Assembly (NCBI GenBank): GCA_019116455.1
Contig: DXBR01000010.1
Coordinates: forward strand, 1-60,165
Origin: Anaerobutyricum stercoris
GTDB lineage: Bacteria; Bacillota; Clostridia; Lachnospirales; Lachnospiraceae
Length of the DNA: 60,165 bases
Direction of reading: 5' to 3'
The number at the start of each line of letters is the position of its first letter. The first letter of the stretch is position 1. Positions 8,556 through 16,930 of this stretch are shown piece after piece. Under the pieces are notes generated by a model, which made no database searches, was not told the DNA's origin, and saw only the letters and a list, made by a program, of their open reading frames with translations. The translations under genes were made by a program, and so were the position numbers.

Positions 8556-9437
8556 ATGGAATTATATTTGGATCACATTTCAAAAAAGTATAAGGACAAG
8601 GTGGCAGTGGACGACGTATCCCTGCGGCTGACGCCGGGCGTCTGGGGGCTGCTGGGCGCCAACGGCGCAGGAAAAACAACATTGATGCGGATGATTGCCG
8701 GCATCATGCGGCCGACAGCGGGACAGGTGAAATATGACGGACTTCCCATCACGGAACTGAAAGAAAAGTACCGGGACCGGTTTGGCTACCTGCCGCAGGA
8801 TTTCGGGTTTTATCCGGAATTTACAGTCAAAGGCTATCTTTATTACGTGGCGGCATTAAAGGGACTCACGAGAAGGGACACAAAACGGAAGGTGGAGGAG
8901 CTGCTGGAACAGATGACTCTCACAGAAGTGCGAAATAAAAAGATCGTCAAGCTCTCCGGCGGTATGAAGCGGCGGGTGGGCATCGCGCAGGCGCTATTAA
9001 ATGAACCGGAGGTGCTGGTGCTCGACGAGCCGACCAGCGGCCTGGACCCGGGGGAGAGGGTTCGTTTCCGCAATCTCCTGTCAGAGTTTGCCCACGATAA
9101 GATCGTACTCATTTCCACACATATCGTATCCGACGTGGAGTACATCGCCATGAGAAACGCCATCATGAAGGATGGAAAAATCATTGCCGAGGGGACGACG
9201 GAGGAGCTCACCCAAATGGTGGAAGGAAAGGTATGGAGCGGCAAGATCCCTGAAGAACGTCTGCTGGAATTTGAACACCGGCTCAGGATTGTCAATCTGA
9301 AAAATGAGGAGGGCGGAAAGATTTCTCTGCGCTACCTGGCGGATGAACCTCAGATTTCAGGGAGCATTTCTGCTGCTCCGCGGATGGAAGATCTGTACCT
9401 GTGGCTGTTCCCGCAGGAGAATGGAGGTATATCATGA
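8556..9437 (+). CDS. ABC transporter ATP-binding protein
   Basis: This 293-residue protein has all nucleotide-binding motifs: Walker A GANGAGKT near residues 34-41, Q-loop YLPQDFG, signature LSGGMKRR, Walker B VLVLDEP followed by TSGLD, and the switch His in ISTHIVSDVE. The C-terminal 70 residues are an accessory tail of the type seen in DrrA/CcmA-like exporters. The ATG at 8556 follows TGGAGGAAATG; longer upstream frames run into the promoter. Its stop overlaps the permease start (ATGA at 9434), so both are translated together. It powers the permease that follows; the load is unknown, and regulation by the neighbouring ECF sigma factor is inferred from the shared promoter block. Confidence 0.93.
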   Translation: MELYLDHISKKYKDKVAVDDVSLRLTPGVWGLLGANGAGKTTLMRMIAGIMRPTAGQVKYDGLPITELKEKYRDRFGYLPQDFGFYPEFTVKGYLYYVAALKGLTRRDTKRKVEELLEQMTLTEVRNKKIVKLSGGMKRRVGIAQALLNEPEVLVLDEPTSGLDPGERVRFRNLLSEFAHDKIVLISTHIVSDVEYIAMRNAIMKDGKIIAEGTTEELTQMVEGKVWSGKIPEERLLEFEHRLRIVNLKNEEGGKISLRYLADEPQISGSISAAPRMEDLYLWLFPQENGGIS

Positions 9438-10675
9438 GAATATTTATGCTGGAAGTGAAAAAAATCATAAGAACGAGAGTTACATGGATTCTGCTGCTTG
9501 CCGCCCTGCTGCTTTCCGGTCTGATGGCGTACATTCCGGTTACCTTTGAGGGCGTCAGTGTACAGAATGGAGATGGAGAAAGAACAGAGTTCAGCGGTCT
9601 TGCGGCAGTCCATTATCTGCAGGATCTGCGAGCGGACATATCCGGAGATGTTACGGCAGAAAATGTACAGCGGGCGGTGTGGGAATATCAAAGTGCCCTG
9701 AAGGAATATGGAGCCACGGACAGTTACGAACTTCCGGAGGAAGTGTATTATGACAGGCTGATAAAATACCAGCCGTTTGTTCACGGCGTGCGGGAAGTGT
9801 TTTCCGATGAGAAAACCGGCATGGCGCCGGGATTTCTTTCCCTCAGTCTGGAAGAAGTTGGTACATTTTATGAGAAAGCGCCGGTGCGGCTGGCAAACCT
9901 GATGCGCATGGAGGGAAGCAGTCAGTCGGACATCGACAAAGCGCAGGTCATGTATCAGAAAGTGGAGAAGCCGTTTCAATACTATACCGGTGTGGAAGGC
10001 AACAGCATGGACTATCAGGTGCTGTACATTTTCCTGCTGACCATTTTCTGCGCCGTTATCGTATCTCCGATTTTTTCCATGGAGTATCAGACCGGCTCGG
10101 ATGATATTCTTCGATGCACAAAATACGGGCGTCTTCGCCTTGCGGTGACAAAAATACTGTCAGCGCTGTGTATCACCGGAATTACTTTCCTGTTGTGCGG
10201 TATCATCTGGATTCTCGTTACCAATACGCTGTTCGGCTGGGAGAGTACAAAAACTTCCATGCAGATGATCTTCTCCGCCAGCAGTCTTCCGGCGTTAAAT
10301 ATGGGAGAACTGGAATGGGTGAACCTGCTGGGAAGTTTCCTGCTGTTTCTCTCTCTGATGAGTCTGATTCTTTTCCTGTCCGCACGGATTAAAAACGCTG
10401 CCATTGCGCTGGCCGCCGCCATGTTCTTCTGTATCCTGCCGGTCATTATCTACATTGGAGCTCCGGAAGTTCTGAGTAACTGGCTTCAGTGTCTGCTGCC
10501 GGGCGGCGCCATCGGCCTGAACAACAGTCTGCTATACGCCATGACAGAACTGGATTTTCTGCACCTGGGCAGCTTATCCGCCTGGAACGTGCATCTCATG
10601 TTCATTGCCGCTGCCATCTGGATACCGGTGCTGCTCATCGGGACGGCGTGGTCCTATTGCCGGAGGAGTATGTAA
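9434..10675 (+). CDS. ABC transporter permease (ABC-2 type)
   Basis: The 413-residue protein starts at an ATG overlapping the ATPase stop, with GGAGG ten bases upstream. Residues 13-33 form the first membrane helix, then comes an extracytoplasmic domain of about 180 residues, then five or more helices between about residues 200 and 410. This layout fits ABC-2 permeases with a large external loop after helix 1. Together with the ATPase it makes one exporter or an envelope-stress sensing and detoxification unit. No separate substrate-binding protein is encoded nearby, which argues for export. Confidence 0.88.
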   Translation: MRIFMLEVKKIIRTRVTWILLLAALLLSGLMAYIPVTFEGVSVQNGDGERTEFSGLAAVHYLQDLRADISGDVTAENVQRAVWEYQSALKEYGATDSYELPEEVYYDRLIKYQPFVHGVREVFSDEKTGMAPGFLSLSLEEVGTFYEKAPVRLANLMRMEGSSQSDIDKAQVMYQKVEKPFQYYTGVEGNSMDYQVLYIFLLTIFCAVIVSPIFSMEYQTGSDDILRCTKYGRLRLAVTKILSALCITGITFLLCGIIWILVTNTLFGWESTKTSMQMIFSASSLPALNMGELEWVNLLGSFLLFLSLMSLILFLSARIKNAAIALAAAMFFCILPVIIYIGAPEVLSNWLQCLLPGGAIGLNNSLLYAMTELDFLHLGSLSAWNVHLMFIAAAIWIPVLLIGTAWSYCRRSM

Positions 10676-10814
10676 GAGCAGACTGGGTATAGGGGTATAC
10701 TTGTATATCAAACATGTTGTCGGATTACGGAAACTATTTGCTGAAAACTCTCTCCACATATGTTATCATAGATAGAAATATGCAAAGATTCCAGAGAGGA
10801 CAGGGTGATCGGGG

Positions 10815-12770
10815 ATGTTACTGGAGAAACTGAGAGAAGAAGAACATTTTACAAATCATGAGAAGGATGTGGTCCGCTATATTCTGGATCATCTGGAGCA
10901 GGTGCCGTCCATGTCGGCGGGCGAGCTGGCGAGAGCCTCTTTTACCAGCAAAGCGACGGTGGTGCGTCTCAGCCAGAAGCTGGGACTGGCCGGTTATCAG
11001 GAGTTTAAGCTCAAACTGGTGGAGGAAGTCAACCAGAAGAACCGTATTGACCGGATTCTGGCCAATGAACCTATCACCGGGAAGAGCACGTACACAGATA
11101 TTATCAATACGCTTCCGGTGTTTTACGACAAGGCAATCACCAACACCCGGCTTTCCTTTGATAAAAATGTGATGATCCGCATCAATAATTATCTGCAGGG
11201 AGCGGAATGTATTGATATTTACGGAACAGGAATCAGTTACCATCTGGCGAAGGAGGCGGCATTCAAGTTTGCCACTCTGGGTATCGAGTGCTCCGCCTAT
11301 GAGAGCATTAACGGGCATTACCTGGCGGCCCGCAAGAACAAAAAGACTGTGGCTTTTTTGCTGAGCTTCACAGGAGCGAACCGGCCGGTGGTGCGTATCG
11401 CCCGGTATCTGCGGGAAGCCACTAATAATTATGTGGTGGGAATTGCAGGCCCCCACGGGGAGTATCGCATGCCGGTCATGGAAGGAGTCATGAGCTATAA
11501 AGACCTGCCGGAGGATTCCTTTTATCCTGGCAGAGAAGCTGTGGACGTGTATGGGCATTATAAAGAAGATATTGCGCTGTTTGCGGAGATGGGGCTGAAA
11601 TGTTACCGCTTTTCTGTTTCCTGGTCCCGTATTTTTCCAACGGGGGAGGAGGAAGAACCCAACGAGGAAGGGCTTCGCTTTTACGATGCGTTTATCGACG
11701 AGCTGTTGAAATATAACATCGAACCGATTGTGACCATCTGTCATTTTGACATACCGCTGGCTCTGGTGGACAAATACGGCTCCTGGAGAAGCCGCAGAGT
11801 CATCGACTGCTATGTACGCTACTGTGAGGCGTTGTTTAAGCGTTACGAAAAAAAGGTACGTTACTGGATTACCTTTAATGAGATCAATATGCTCATGCAT
11901 CTGCCGTTCATGGGAGCAGGCATCTGTTTCGAAGAGGGAGAAAATGAGCTGCAGGTAAAATATCAGGCGGCGCACAATGAGCTGGTGGCGTCCGCTCTGG
12001 CGACGAAGCTGGCCCATGAGATCAATCCGGATTTCCAGATTGGCTGCATGCTGGCCGCAGGCAGTGTGTACCCGTACAGCTGCAACCCCGACGATGTCTG
12101 GGAAAGCATGAAAAAGGACAGAGAGAACTACTTTTTCATTGATGTTCAGGTGCGGGGAGAGTACCCGTCCTACGCCAGAAAATTTCTGGAAAAAGAGGGT
12201 ATCTGTCTGGAAACCGGTGTGGATGACGCCAGAATTTTAAAAGAAAATACTGTAGATTTCGTGTCGCTTTCCTATTATAACAGCCGATGTGTCCGGGCCG
12301 ACGGACAGGGTGAAGCATCCGGAGGAAATGTTTTTGCCTCCGCCAAAAATCCGTACCTCACATGCAGCCAGTGGGGATGGCCTATTGATCCAACGGGGCT
12401 TCGCATCACACTGAACGCGCTTTACGACCGTTACCAGAAACCGCTGTTTATCGTGGAAAATGGTCTGGGAGCCGTTGATAAAGTGGAAGAAGACGGCAGC
12501 ATCGAGGACGATTACCGCATTGACTATCTGAGTTCCCACATCAAAGCCATGATGCAGGCGGTGGACGAGGACGGCGTGGAACTTCTCGGGTATACCCCTT
12601 GGGGCTGCGTGGACTTGATTAGCGCCACCACAGGCGAGATGTCCAAACGCTACGGACTGATCTATGTGGACAAAGATGACGCGGGACGCGGAACGCTAAA
12701 CAGAAAGAAAAAGAAATCCTTCTACTGGTATAAAGAAGTGATTGAAACTAACGGAGAGAATCTCCGCTGA
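10815..12770 (+). CDS. RpiR-type regulator fused to an N-terminally truncated GH1 6-phospho-beta-glucosidase
   Basis: The 651-residue frame has two parts. Residues 1-80 are an RpiR winged helix-turn-helix (SFTSKATVVRLSQKLGLAGYQEFK) and about 100-212 are the front of a SIS sugar-phosphate-binding domain. From about residue 216 (near 11460) it is a GH1 enzyme: acid/base Glu in TFNEIN, nucleophile Glu in IVENGLG, and the phosphate-binding pattern SKRYGLIYVD that marks 6-phospho-glycosidases. The GH1 part lacks about the first 60-70 residues, including the FLWGGA-x-AAxQ strand and its substrate-binding Gln; the SIS domain lacks its second half. The simplest reading is an in-frame deletion that removed the end of the regulator, perhaps a PTS transporter gene, and the start of the glucosidase. 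DNA binding might survive; hydrolase activity is doubtful. The ATG at 10815 has only a weak GGGGTGATCGGGG site. Confidence 0.75.
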   Translation: MLLEKLREEEHFTNHEKDVVRYILDHLEQVPSMSAGELARASFTSKATVVRLSQKLGLAGYQEFKLKLVEEVNQKNRIDRILANEPITGKSTYTDIINTLPVFYDKAITNTRLSFDKNVMIRINNYLQGAECIDIYGTGISYHLAKEAAFKFATLGIECSAYESINGHYLAARKNKKTVAFLLSFTGANRPVVRIARYLREATNNYVVGIAGPHGEYRMPVMEGVMSYKDLPEDSFYPGREAVDVYGHYKEDIALFAEMGLKCYRFSVSWSRIFPTGEEEEPNEEGLRFYDAFIDELLKYNIEPIVTICHFDIPLALVDKYGSWRSRRVIDCYVRYCEALFKRYEKKVRYWITFNEINMLMHLPFMGAGICFEEGENELQVKYQAAHNELVASALATKLAHEINPDFQIGCMLAAGSVYPYSCNPDDVWESMKKDRENYFFIDVQVRGEYPSYARKFLEKEGICLETGVDDARILKENTVDFVSLSYYNSRCVRADGQGEASGGNVFASAKNPYLTCSQWGWPIDPTGLRITLNALYDRYQKPLFIVENGLGAVDKVEEDGSIEDDYRIDYLSSHIKAMMQAVDEDGVELLGYTPWGCVDLISATTGEMSKRYGLIYVDKDDAGRGTLNRKKKKSFYWYKEVIETNGENLR

Positions 12771-12830
12771 AAAGAAATGTTCTGATTTGCTGAAAAAATA
12801 TTCTTATACTTATATATCAGATTACATTGG

Positions 12831-12870
12831 AGCCGCTGGACAGAATGGTTTGGTCTGTCAGCGGCTTTTC
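12831..12870 (+). terminator. Intrinsic terminator after the RpiR-GH1 gene
   Basis: AGCCGCTGGACAGA pairs with TCTGTCAGCGGCT (one bulged G) and is followed by TTTCCTG. The T run is short, so efficiency may be modest. Confidence 0.6.
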
Positions 12871-12917
12871 CTGCTTTATAAAAGAAAAAGCACAGTGGAA
12901 ATAATTGCAAAAAGGAG

Positions 12918-12946
12918 TTGTGTAATCCAAACCTTTGTGCTAGAAT
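12918..12946 (+). promoter_or_regulatory. Sigma-A-type promoter for tgt
   Basis: TTGTGT and TAGAAT are separated by exactly 17 bases, 31 bases before the tgt start codon. Confidence 0.6.
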
Positions 12947-12976
12947 TGGGCTTGTATGTATAAAATAGGAGAGAAT

Positions 12977-14119
12977 ATGTATACTTTATTGACGAGAGAC
13001 GGCCTGGCAAAAAGAGGCAGGCTTGAGACAGTGCACGGCACCATTGAGACGCCGGTTTTCATGAACGTGGGAACGGTGGGCGCTATCAAGGGAGCGGTGA
13101 GCACAGACGATTTGAAGACAATAGGAACACAGGTAGAGTTATCCAACACGTATCATCTTCATGTGCGTACGGGTGACGAGCTGATCAAGAAGTTCGGAGG
13201 GCTCCATAAATTTATGGCCTGGGACAGGCCCATTCTCACGGACTCCGGCGGATTTCAGGTGTTTTCCCTGTCGGGACTCCGGCGGATCAAAGAGGAGGGC
13301 GTATATTTTCAGTCTCACATTGACGGACACCACATTTTCATGGGACCGGAGGAGAGCATGCAGATTCAGTCGAATCTGGGTTCGACCATAGCTATGGCCT
13401 TTGATGAATGTCCCCCAAGCAAGGCGGACGAGTCCTACATCCGTAACTCCGTGGCGCGGACCACCCGCTGGCTGGCGCGCTGCAAGGCGAAGATGGCAGA
13501 ACTTAACAGTCTGCCGGATACAGTGAATCCGCATCAGCTTCTGTTCGGTATCAATCAGGGCGGTATCCTGGCGGATGTACGGAAGGAACACGCGCGGATC
13601 ATCAGTGAGATGGATCTGGACGGTTACGCCATCGGCGGACTGGCAGTGGGAGAGACTCACGAGGAGATGTACCACATTTTGGACGAGACGGTGCCTTGCC
13701 TGCCGGCAGACAAGCCGACATATCTGATGGGCGTAGGTACGCCGGCCAACATTGTGGAGGCAGTGGACCGGGGCGTGGACTTTTTTGACTGCGTGTATCC
13801 GTCGCGGAACGGCCGGCACGGACATGTATACACGGCTCACGGTAAGCTGAACCTCTTTAATAAGAAGTACGAGCTTGATCCGAGGCCGATTGAGGAGGGC
13901 TGCGGATGTCCGGCATGCAGAACCTACAGCCGCGCTTACATCAGACATCTTTTAAAGGCAAAAGAGATGCTCGGCATGAGACTCTGCGTTCTTCATAACC
14001 TATATTTTTACAATCATCTGATGGAACGCATCCGGGCGGCCATCGAGGAACACCGTTACAAAGAGTTCAAGAAAGAGACTCTGGAAGGATTCCTGACGCC
14101 GGAAGAGGAGCTGCGCTGA
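12977..14119 (+). CDS. tgt: tRNA-guanine transglycosylase (queuine tRNA-ribosyltransferase)
   Basis: This 380-residue TIM-barrel enzyme exchanges guanine-34 of GUN-anticodon tRNAs for preQ1 in queuosine synthesis. The catalytic motif DSGGFQVFSL, the substrate-recognition LAVGE, the QGG stretch (FGINQGGI) and the zinc site C-x-C-x2-C with a later His (CGCPACRTYSRAYIRH) are all present. The ATG at 12977 follows AGGAGAG; a longer frame from further upstream lacks a site. It is first in a conserved clostridial order tgt, yajC, TIGR04086 protein, SCIFF, scfB, secDF. Confidence 0.97.
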   Translation: MYTLLTRDGLAKRGRLETVHGTIETPVFMNVGTVGAIKGAVSTDDLKTIGTQVELSNTYHLHVRTGDELIKKFGGLHKFMAWDRPILTDSGGFQVFSLSGLRRIKEEGVYFQSHIDGHHIFMGPEESMQIQSNLGSTIAMAFDECPPSKADESYIRNSVARTTRWLARCKAKMAELNSLPDTVNPHQLLFGINQGGILADVRKEHARIISEMDLDGYAIGGLAVGETHEEMYHILDETVPCLPADKPTYLMGVGTPANIVEAVDRGVDFFDCVYPSRNGRHGHVYTAHGKLNLFNKKYELDPRPIEEGCGCPACRTYSRAYIRHLLKAKEMLGMRLCVLHNLYFYNHLMERIRAAIEEHRYKEFKKETLEGFLTPEEELR

Positions 14120-14246
14120 GAGAACAGCAGAATTTGTTGCAGCGGAAGCCGTGTGCCAGGACAGCATCCGGATTTATAAGTAAATTAGTTTTGTTATTAT
14201 AATTCTGTTATTATAATATAGAAAGAAAAGAAAATGGAGGTATCAC

Positions 14247-14561
14247 ATGTTATTAAATCAGGCAGCAAGTGCTAACATCATAACAATCATTCTTTACATC
14301 GTTGTTTTTGGAGCGATCATTTACTTCATGATGATTCGTCCGCAGAAGAAACAGCAGAAGGAAGCGGCAGCTATGCATGCAAGTATGCAGGCAGGAGACA
14401 GCGTCCTTACCACAAGCGGATTTTACGGCGTGATCATCGATATTATGGACAACACGGTAATCGTAGAGTTCGGCAACAACCGTAACTGCCGTATCCCGAT
14501 GCAGAAAGACGCCATTGCAGCGGTAGAGAAACCGAATCTCACAAAAACAGAAGAAGAATAA
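14247..14561 (+). CDS. yajC: Preprotein translocase subunit YajC
   Basis: The 104-residue protein has one N-terminal membrane helix (about residues 8-28) followed by the family motif MIRPQKKQQKE and a small beta-rich cytoplasmic domain containing GDSVLTTSGFYG. It belongs to the SecDF-YajC accessory complex of the Sec translocon. TGGAGG lies eight bases before the ATG. A strong terminator follows at 14571-14625, so yajC and the downstream genes are not a single uninterrupted transcript. Confidence 0.96.
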   Translation: MLLNQAASANIITIILYIVVFGAIIYFMMIRPQKKQQKEAAAMHASMQAGDSVLTTSGFYGVIIDIMDNTVIVEFGNNRNCRIPMQKDAIAAVEKPNLTKTEEE

Positions 14562-14570
14562 GAAAGACAG

Positions 14571-14625
14571 ACTGCCGCGGAGCATACATCCGAGAGAACC
14601 GGATGCGGGCCCGCGGCAGTTTTCT
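14571..14625 (+). terminator. Intrinsic terminator after yajC
   Basis: ACTGCCGCGG pairs with CCGCGGCAGT, enclosing a second small stem (CATCCG with CGGATG), and is followed by TTTCTGTTT. Confidence 0.75.
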
Positions 14626-14693
14626 GTTTGGAAGACAGCAGTTCTAAAGCTGCCGCATCTTTCATAAACTATAAAAAAATTCTGAGGTGTGGC

Positions 14694-15080
14694 ATGAAAA
14701 CAGACGGAATCTTTGACAGGGAAGGAATGAAAAAGGTGCTTGCGCTGCTGACTGGTGCGGCAGCGGCAGCTGCGGCGACGATTCTTCTCATTGCGATCTT
14801 CGCTTTCATCATGCTGAAAACGGAGATGTCCGCCAGCGCGGAAAATATCGGTATTATCTGCATCAGCGTTATCTCCTGTTTTGCCGGCGGTTTTTTCTGC
14901 GGGAGAAAAAATGAGAAGAGGGGCTTTCTGTGGGGACTGGCTGTGGGCTGTCTTTATTTTCTTTTCATCTTCCTGCTGCGGCTTTGCAGCGGGCAGGATG
15001 TTTCCATGAAGGTGTTTCAGCTTTTTACCACATTTCTTTACTGCGCCGGCAGCGGGATGCTCGGCGGGATGTTAAGCTGA
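14694..15080 (+). CDS. TIGR04086 family membrane protein
   Basis: The 128-residue protein has four hydrophobic helices (about residues 15-38, 46-62, 77-94 and 103-124), with glycine-rich FAGGFFCGRKNEKRG between helices 2 and 3. It fits the TIGR04086 family of small four-helix proteins that sit between yajC and the SCIFF gene in many Clostridia. Function unknown; the fixed position beside SecDF-YajC and the SCIFF system suggests a membrane role in export or in handling the modified peptide. I chose the ATG at 14694 because GAGGTG precedes it and the family has this length. Confidence 0.8.
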   Translation: MKTDGIFDREGMKKVLALLTGAAAAAAATILLIAIFAFIMLKTEMSASAENIGIICISVISCFAGGFFCGRKNEKRGFLWGLAVGCLYFLFIFLLRLCSGQDVSMKVFQLFTTFLYCAGSGMLGGMLS

Positions 15081-15089
15081 AAAAAACTC

Positions 15090-15118
15090 TTCCTTTATAA
15101 AATTGTTTGTGCTATACT
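15090..15118 (+). promoter_or_regulatory. Possible promoter for the SCIFF gene
   Basis: TTCCTT and TATACT are 17 bases apart, 97 bases before the SCIFF start. The -35 is poor but the -10 is good, and the leader carries a GTGTCA-TTC-TGACAC hairpin at 15129-15143. Confidence 0.4.
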
Positions 15119-15215
15119 ACACAAAGGAGTGTCATTCTGACACCGTAATTTGAGACGTCCGGCGGAAGCCGCGTCCCAGACTACATAGAAGATTATGAGC
15201 AAGGAGGCATTTGGT

Positions 15216-15362
15216 ATGAAGCGCGTTAAAACACTTACTGGCAACAAGACATATGCAGTAAGCATGTGCAAAGGCGGATGCGGCGAATGTCAGACATCCT
15301 GTCAGTCTGCATGCAAGACATCCTGTACAGTTGGCAACCAGACTTGCGAGAACAACAAATAA
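15216..15362 (+). CDS. scfA: SCIFF ribosomally made peptide precursor (six cysteines in forty-five residues)
   Basis: This 48-residue open frame begins with ATG after AAGGAGG and is too short for many gene callers. It has the SCIFF pattern: a basic N-terminus (MKRVKTLTGNKTYAVSM) and a C-terminal cysteine-rich core with CGECQTSCQSACKTSC followed by TVGNQTCEN. Cysteines fall at residues 18, 22, 25, 29, 33, 37 and 44, so there is one more than the classical six. The peptide is modified with a thioether by the radical SAM maturase encoded just downstream at 15571. The mature role in Clostridia is unknown. Stem-loops at 15377-15435 separate it from scfB. Confidence 0.95.
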   Translation: MKRVKTLTGNKTYAVSMCKGGCGECQTSCQSACKTSCTVGNQTCENNK

Positions 15363-15376
15363 TTGAACCGCAGCAT

Positions 15377-15435
15377 ATGGCCGGATAATACCGGCATGTT
15401 TGCAATTAGGGTGAGCAGAGGGTTCTGTTCACCCT
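15377..15435 (+). other. Two stem-loops between the SCIFF gene and scfB
   Basis: GCCGG-ATAATA-CCGGC (15380-15395) is followed by AGGGTGAGCAGA paired with TCTGTTCACCCT (15408-15435). Neither has a T run, so they look less like terminators than like RNA structures that set different levels for the peptide and its maturase by processing or stability. Confidence 0.45.
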
Positions 15436-15570
15436 ATCTGTTGTGTCATAAGCATCTGCTATTTGGACAGGGTCACGGCATATTCCCATATGGTATATGA
15501 GTGCCGGAGATAAATAAAGATATAATACGGATGCATGGCGCAAGATTAGAGAACAGAAAGGAGACAGATT

Positions 15571-16926
15571 GTGGTTCATCAGTACAAAAACAACGGATAT
15601 AATATCGTGATGGATATCTGCAGCGGCGCCATCCACGTGGTGGATGATGTGGTGTACGATGTGGTCGCTCTTTTTGAGGACAATACTCTGGATGCCATCA
15701 AAGAACAGCTCCCGTACGGGGAATCAGAGGTAGAAGAAGCTTATCAGGAGGTTCAGGAATTAAAAGAACAGGGCCTTCTGTTTACGGACGATATATATGA
15801 AGACTACATAAAAGAAGTGAAAGAACGGAAGACCGTTGTCAAGGCTTTATGTCTTCACATTGCCCATGACTGTAACCTTGCCTGCCGCTATTGTTTTGCG
15901 GAGGAGGGAGAATATAAAGGAGACCGGGCGCTGATGAGCGCCGAGGTGGGAAAGGCTGCTTTGGATTTCCTGGTGCGAAGCTCCGGAAACCGTCATAATC
16001 TGGAGGTGGATTTTTTCGGCGGTGAGCCGACCATGAATTTCGGCGTTGTGAAAGAAGTGGTGGAATATGGCCGTTCCCTGGAAAAAAAATATGACAAGCA
16101 TTTCCGGTTCACTCTGACAACCAACGGTATTTTGCTCAATGATGAGATCATGGAGTTTGCCAACAAAGAGATGGACAACGTGGTGTTGAGCGTAGACGGA
16201 CGGAAGGAAGTCAACGATTATATGCGCCCGACCCGCAACGGCAAGTCCAGTTATGATATCATCATGCCGAAGTTCATCCGTTTTGCGGAGTCCAGACATC
16301 AGCAGAAATATTATGTGCGCGGTACATTTACCAGACGGAATCTGGATTTTTCCAAAGATGTCATTCATCTGGCGGATCTGGGATTTGAACAGATCTCCAT
16401 GGAGCCGGTGGTAGGGCTGCCGGAAGAGCCGTACGCCATCCGGGAGGAAGATCTGCCGCAGATTTTTGAGGAGTATGACCGCCTTGCTAAAGAGATCATC
16501 AAACGGAATCAGGAGGGAAAAGGATTTAATTTCTTCCATTTTATGATCGATCTGACCGGCGGTCCGTGTGTGGCGAAGCGTCTGTCCGGCTGCGGCAGCG
16601 GAACGGAATATCTGGCGGTAACTCCGTGGGGAGACCTGTATCCGTGCCATCAGTTCGTGGGCGAGGATCAGTTTCTTCTCGGCAATGTCTTTGATGGCAT
16701 AAAGAGAACGGATATCTGCGATGAATTCCGTCAGTGCAATGTATATACGAAAGATAAATGCCGGGAATGCTTCGCGAGATTTTACTGCAGCGGCGGCTGT
16801 GCTGCGAATTCCTACAAGTTCCATGGCGTCATTGACGATGCTTATGAGCTTAGCTGTGAGATGGAAAGAAAACGTGTAGAATGTGCCATTATGATTCAAG
16901 CCGCGCTGGCACAGGAAAGGGAGTAA
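15571..16926 (+). CDS. scfB: SCIFF radical SAM thioether maturase
   Basis: The 451-residue enzyme starts at GTG after AAGGAG. An N-terminal domain (about residues 1-90) resembles the RiPP recognition element. The radical SAM cluster motif C-x3-C-x2-C is at residues 101, 105 and 108 (DCNLACRYC), followed by the SAM-binding FFGGEPTMN. The C-terminal SPASM domain has many cysteines, among them CGSG, PWGDLYPC, CRECFARFYCSGGC and a final Cys near residue 440, which bind two auxiliary 4Fe-4S clusters. It cross-links Cys to a neighbouring residue in the SCIFF peptide. Its stop is four bases before secDF, so maturase and export factor are translated from the same message. Confidence 0.96.
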   Translation: MVHQYKNNGYNIVMDICSGAIHVVDDVVYDVVALFEDNTLDAIKEQLPYGESEVEEAYQEVQELKEQGLLFTDDIYEDYIKEVKERKTVVKALCLHIAHDCNLACRYCFAEEGEYKGDRALMSAEVGKAALDFLVRSSGNRHNLEVDFFGGEPTMNFGVVKEVVEYGRSLEKKYDKHFRFTLTTNGILLNDEIMEFANKEMDNVVLSVDGRKEVNDYMRPTRNGKSSYDIIMPKFIRFAESRHQQKYYVRGTFTRRNLDFSKDVIHLADLGFEQISMEPVVGLPEEPYAIREEDLPQIFEEYDRLAKEIIKRNQEGKGFNFFHFMIDLTGGPCVAKRLSGCGSGTEYLAVTPWGDLYPCHQFVGEDQFLLGNVFDGIKRTDICDEFRQCNVYTKDKCRECFARFYCSGGCAANSYKFHGVIDDAYELSCEMERKRVECAIMIQAALAQERE

Positions 16927-16930
16927 GAAG

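Noticed and set aside
10818..12017. A 399-codon open frame on the minus strand opposite the RpiR-GH1 gene
   Set aside because: It has no ribosome binding site or recognisable protein features and lies entirely opposite a gene with clear RpiR and GH1 motifs; the open frame follows from codon bias of the real gene.
13139..13948. A 269-codon open frame opposite tgt
   Set aside because: tgt has complete catalytic and zinc motifs on the plus strand; the antisense frame shows no domain features.
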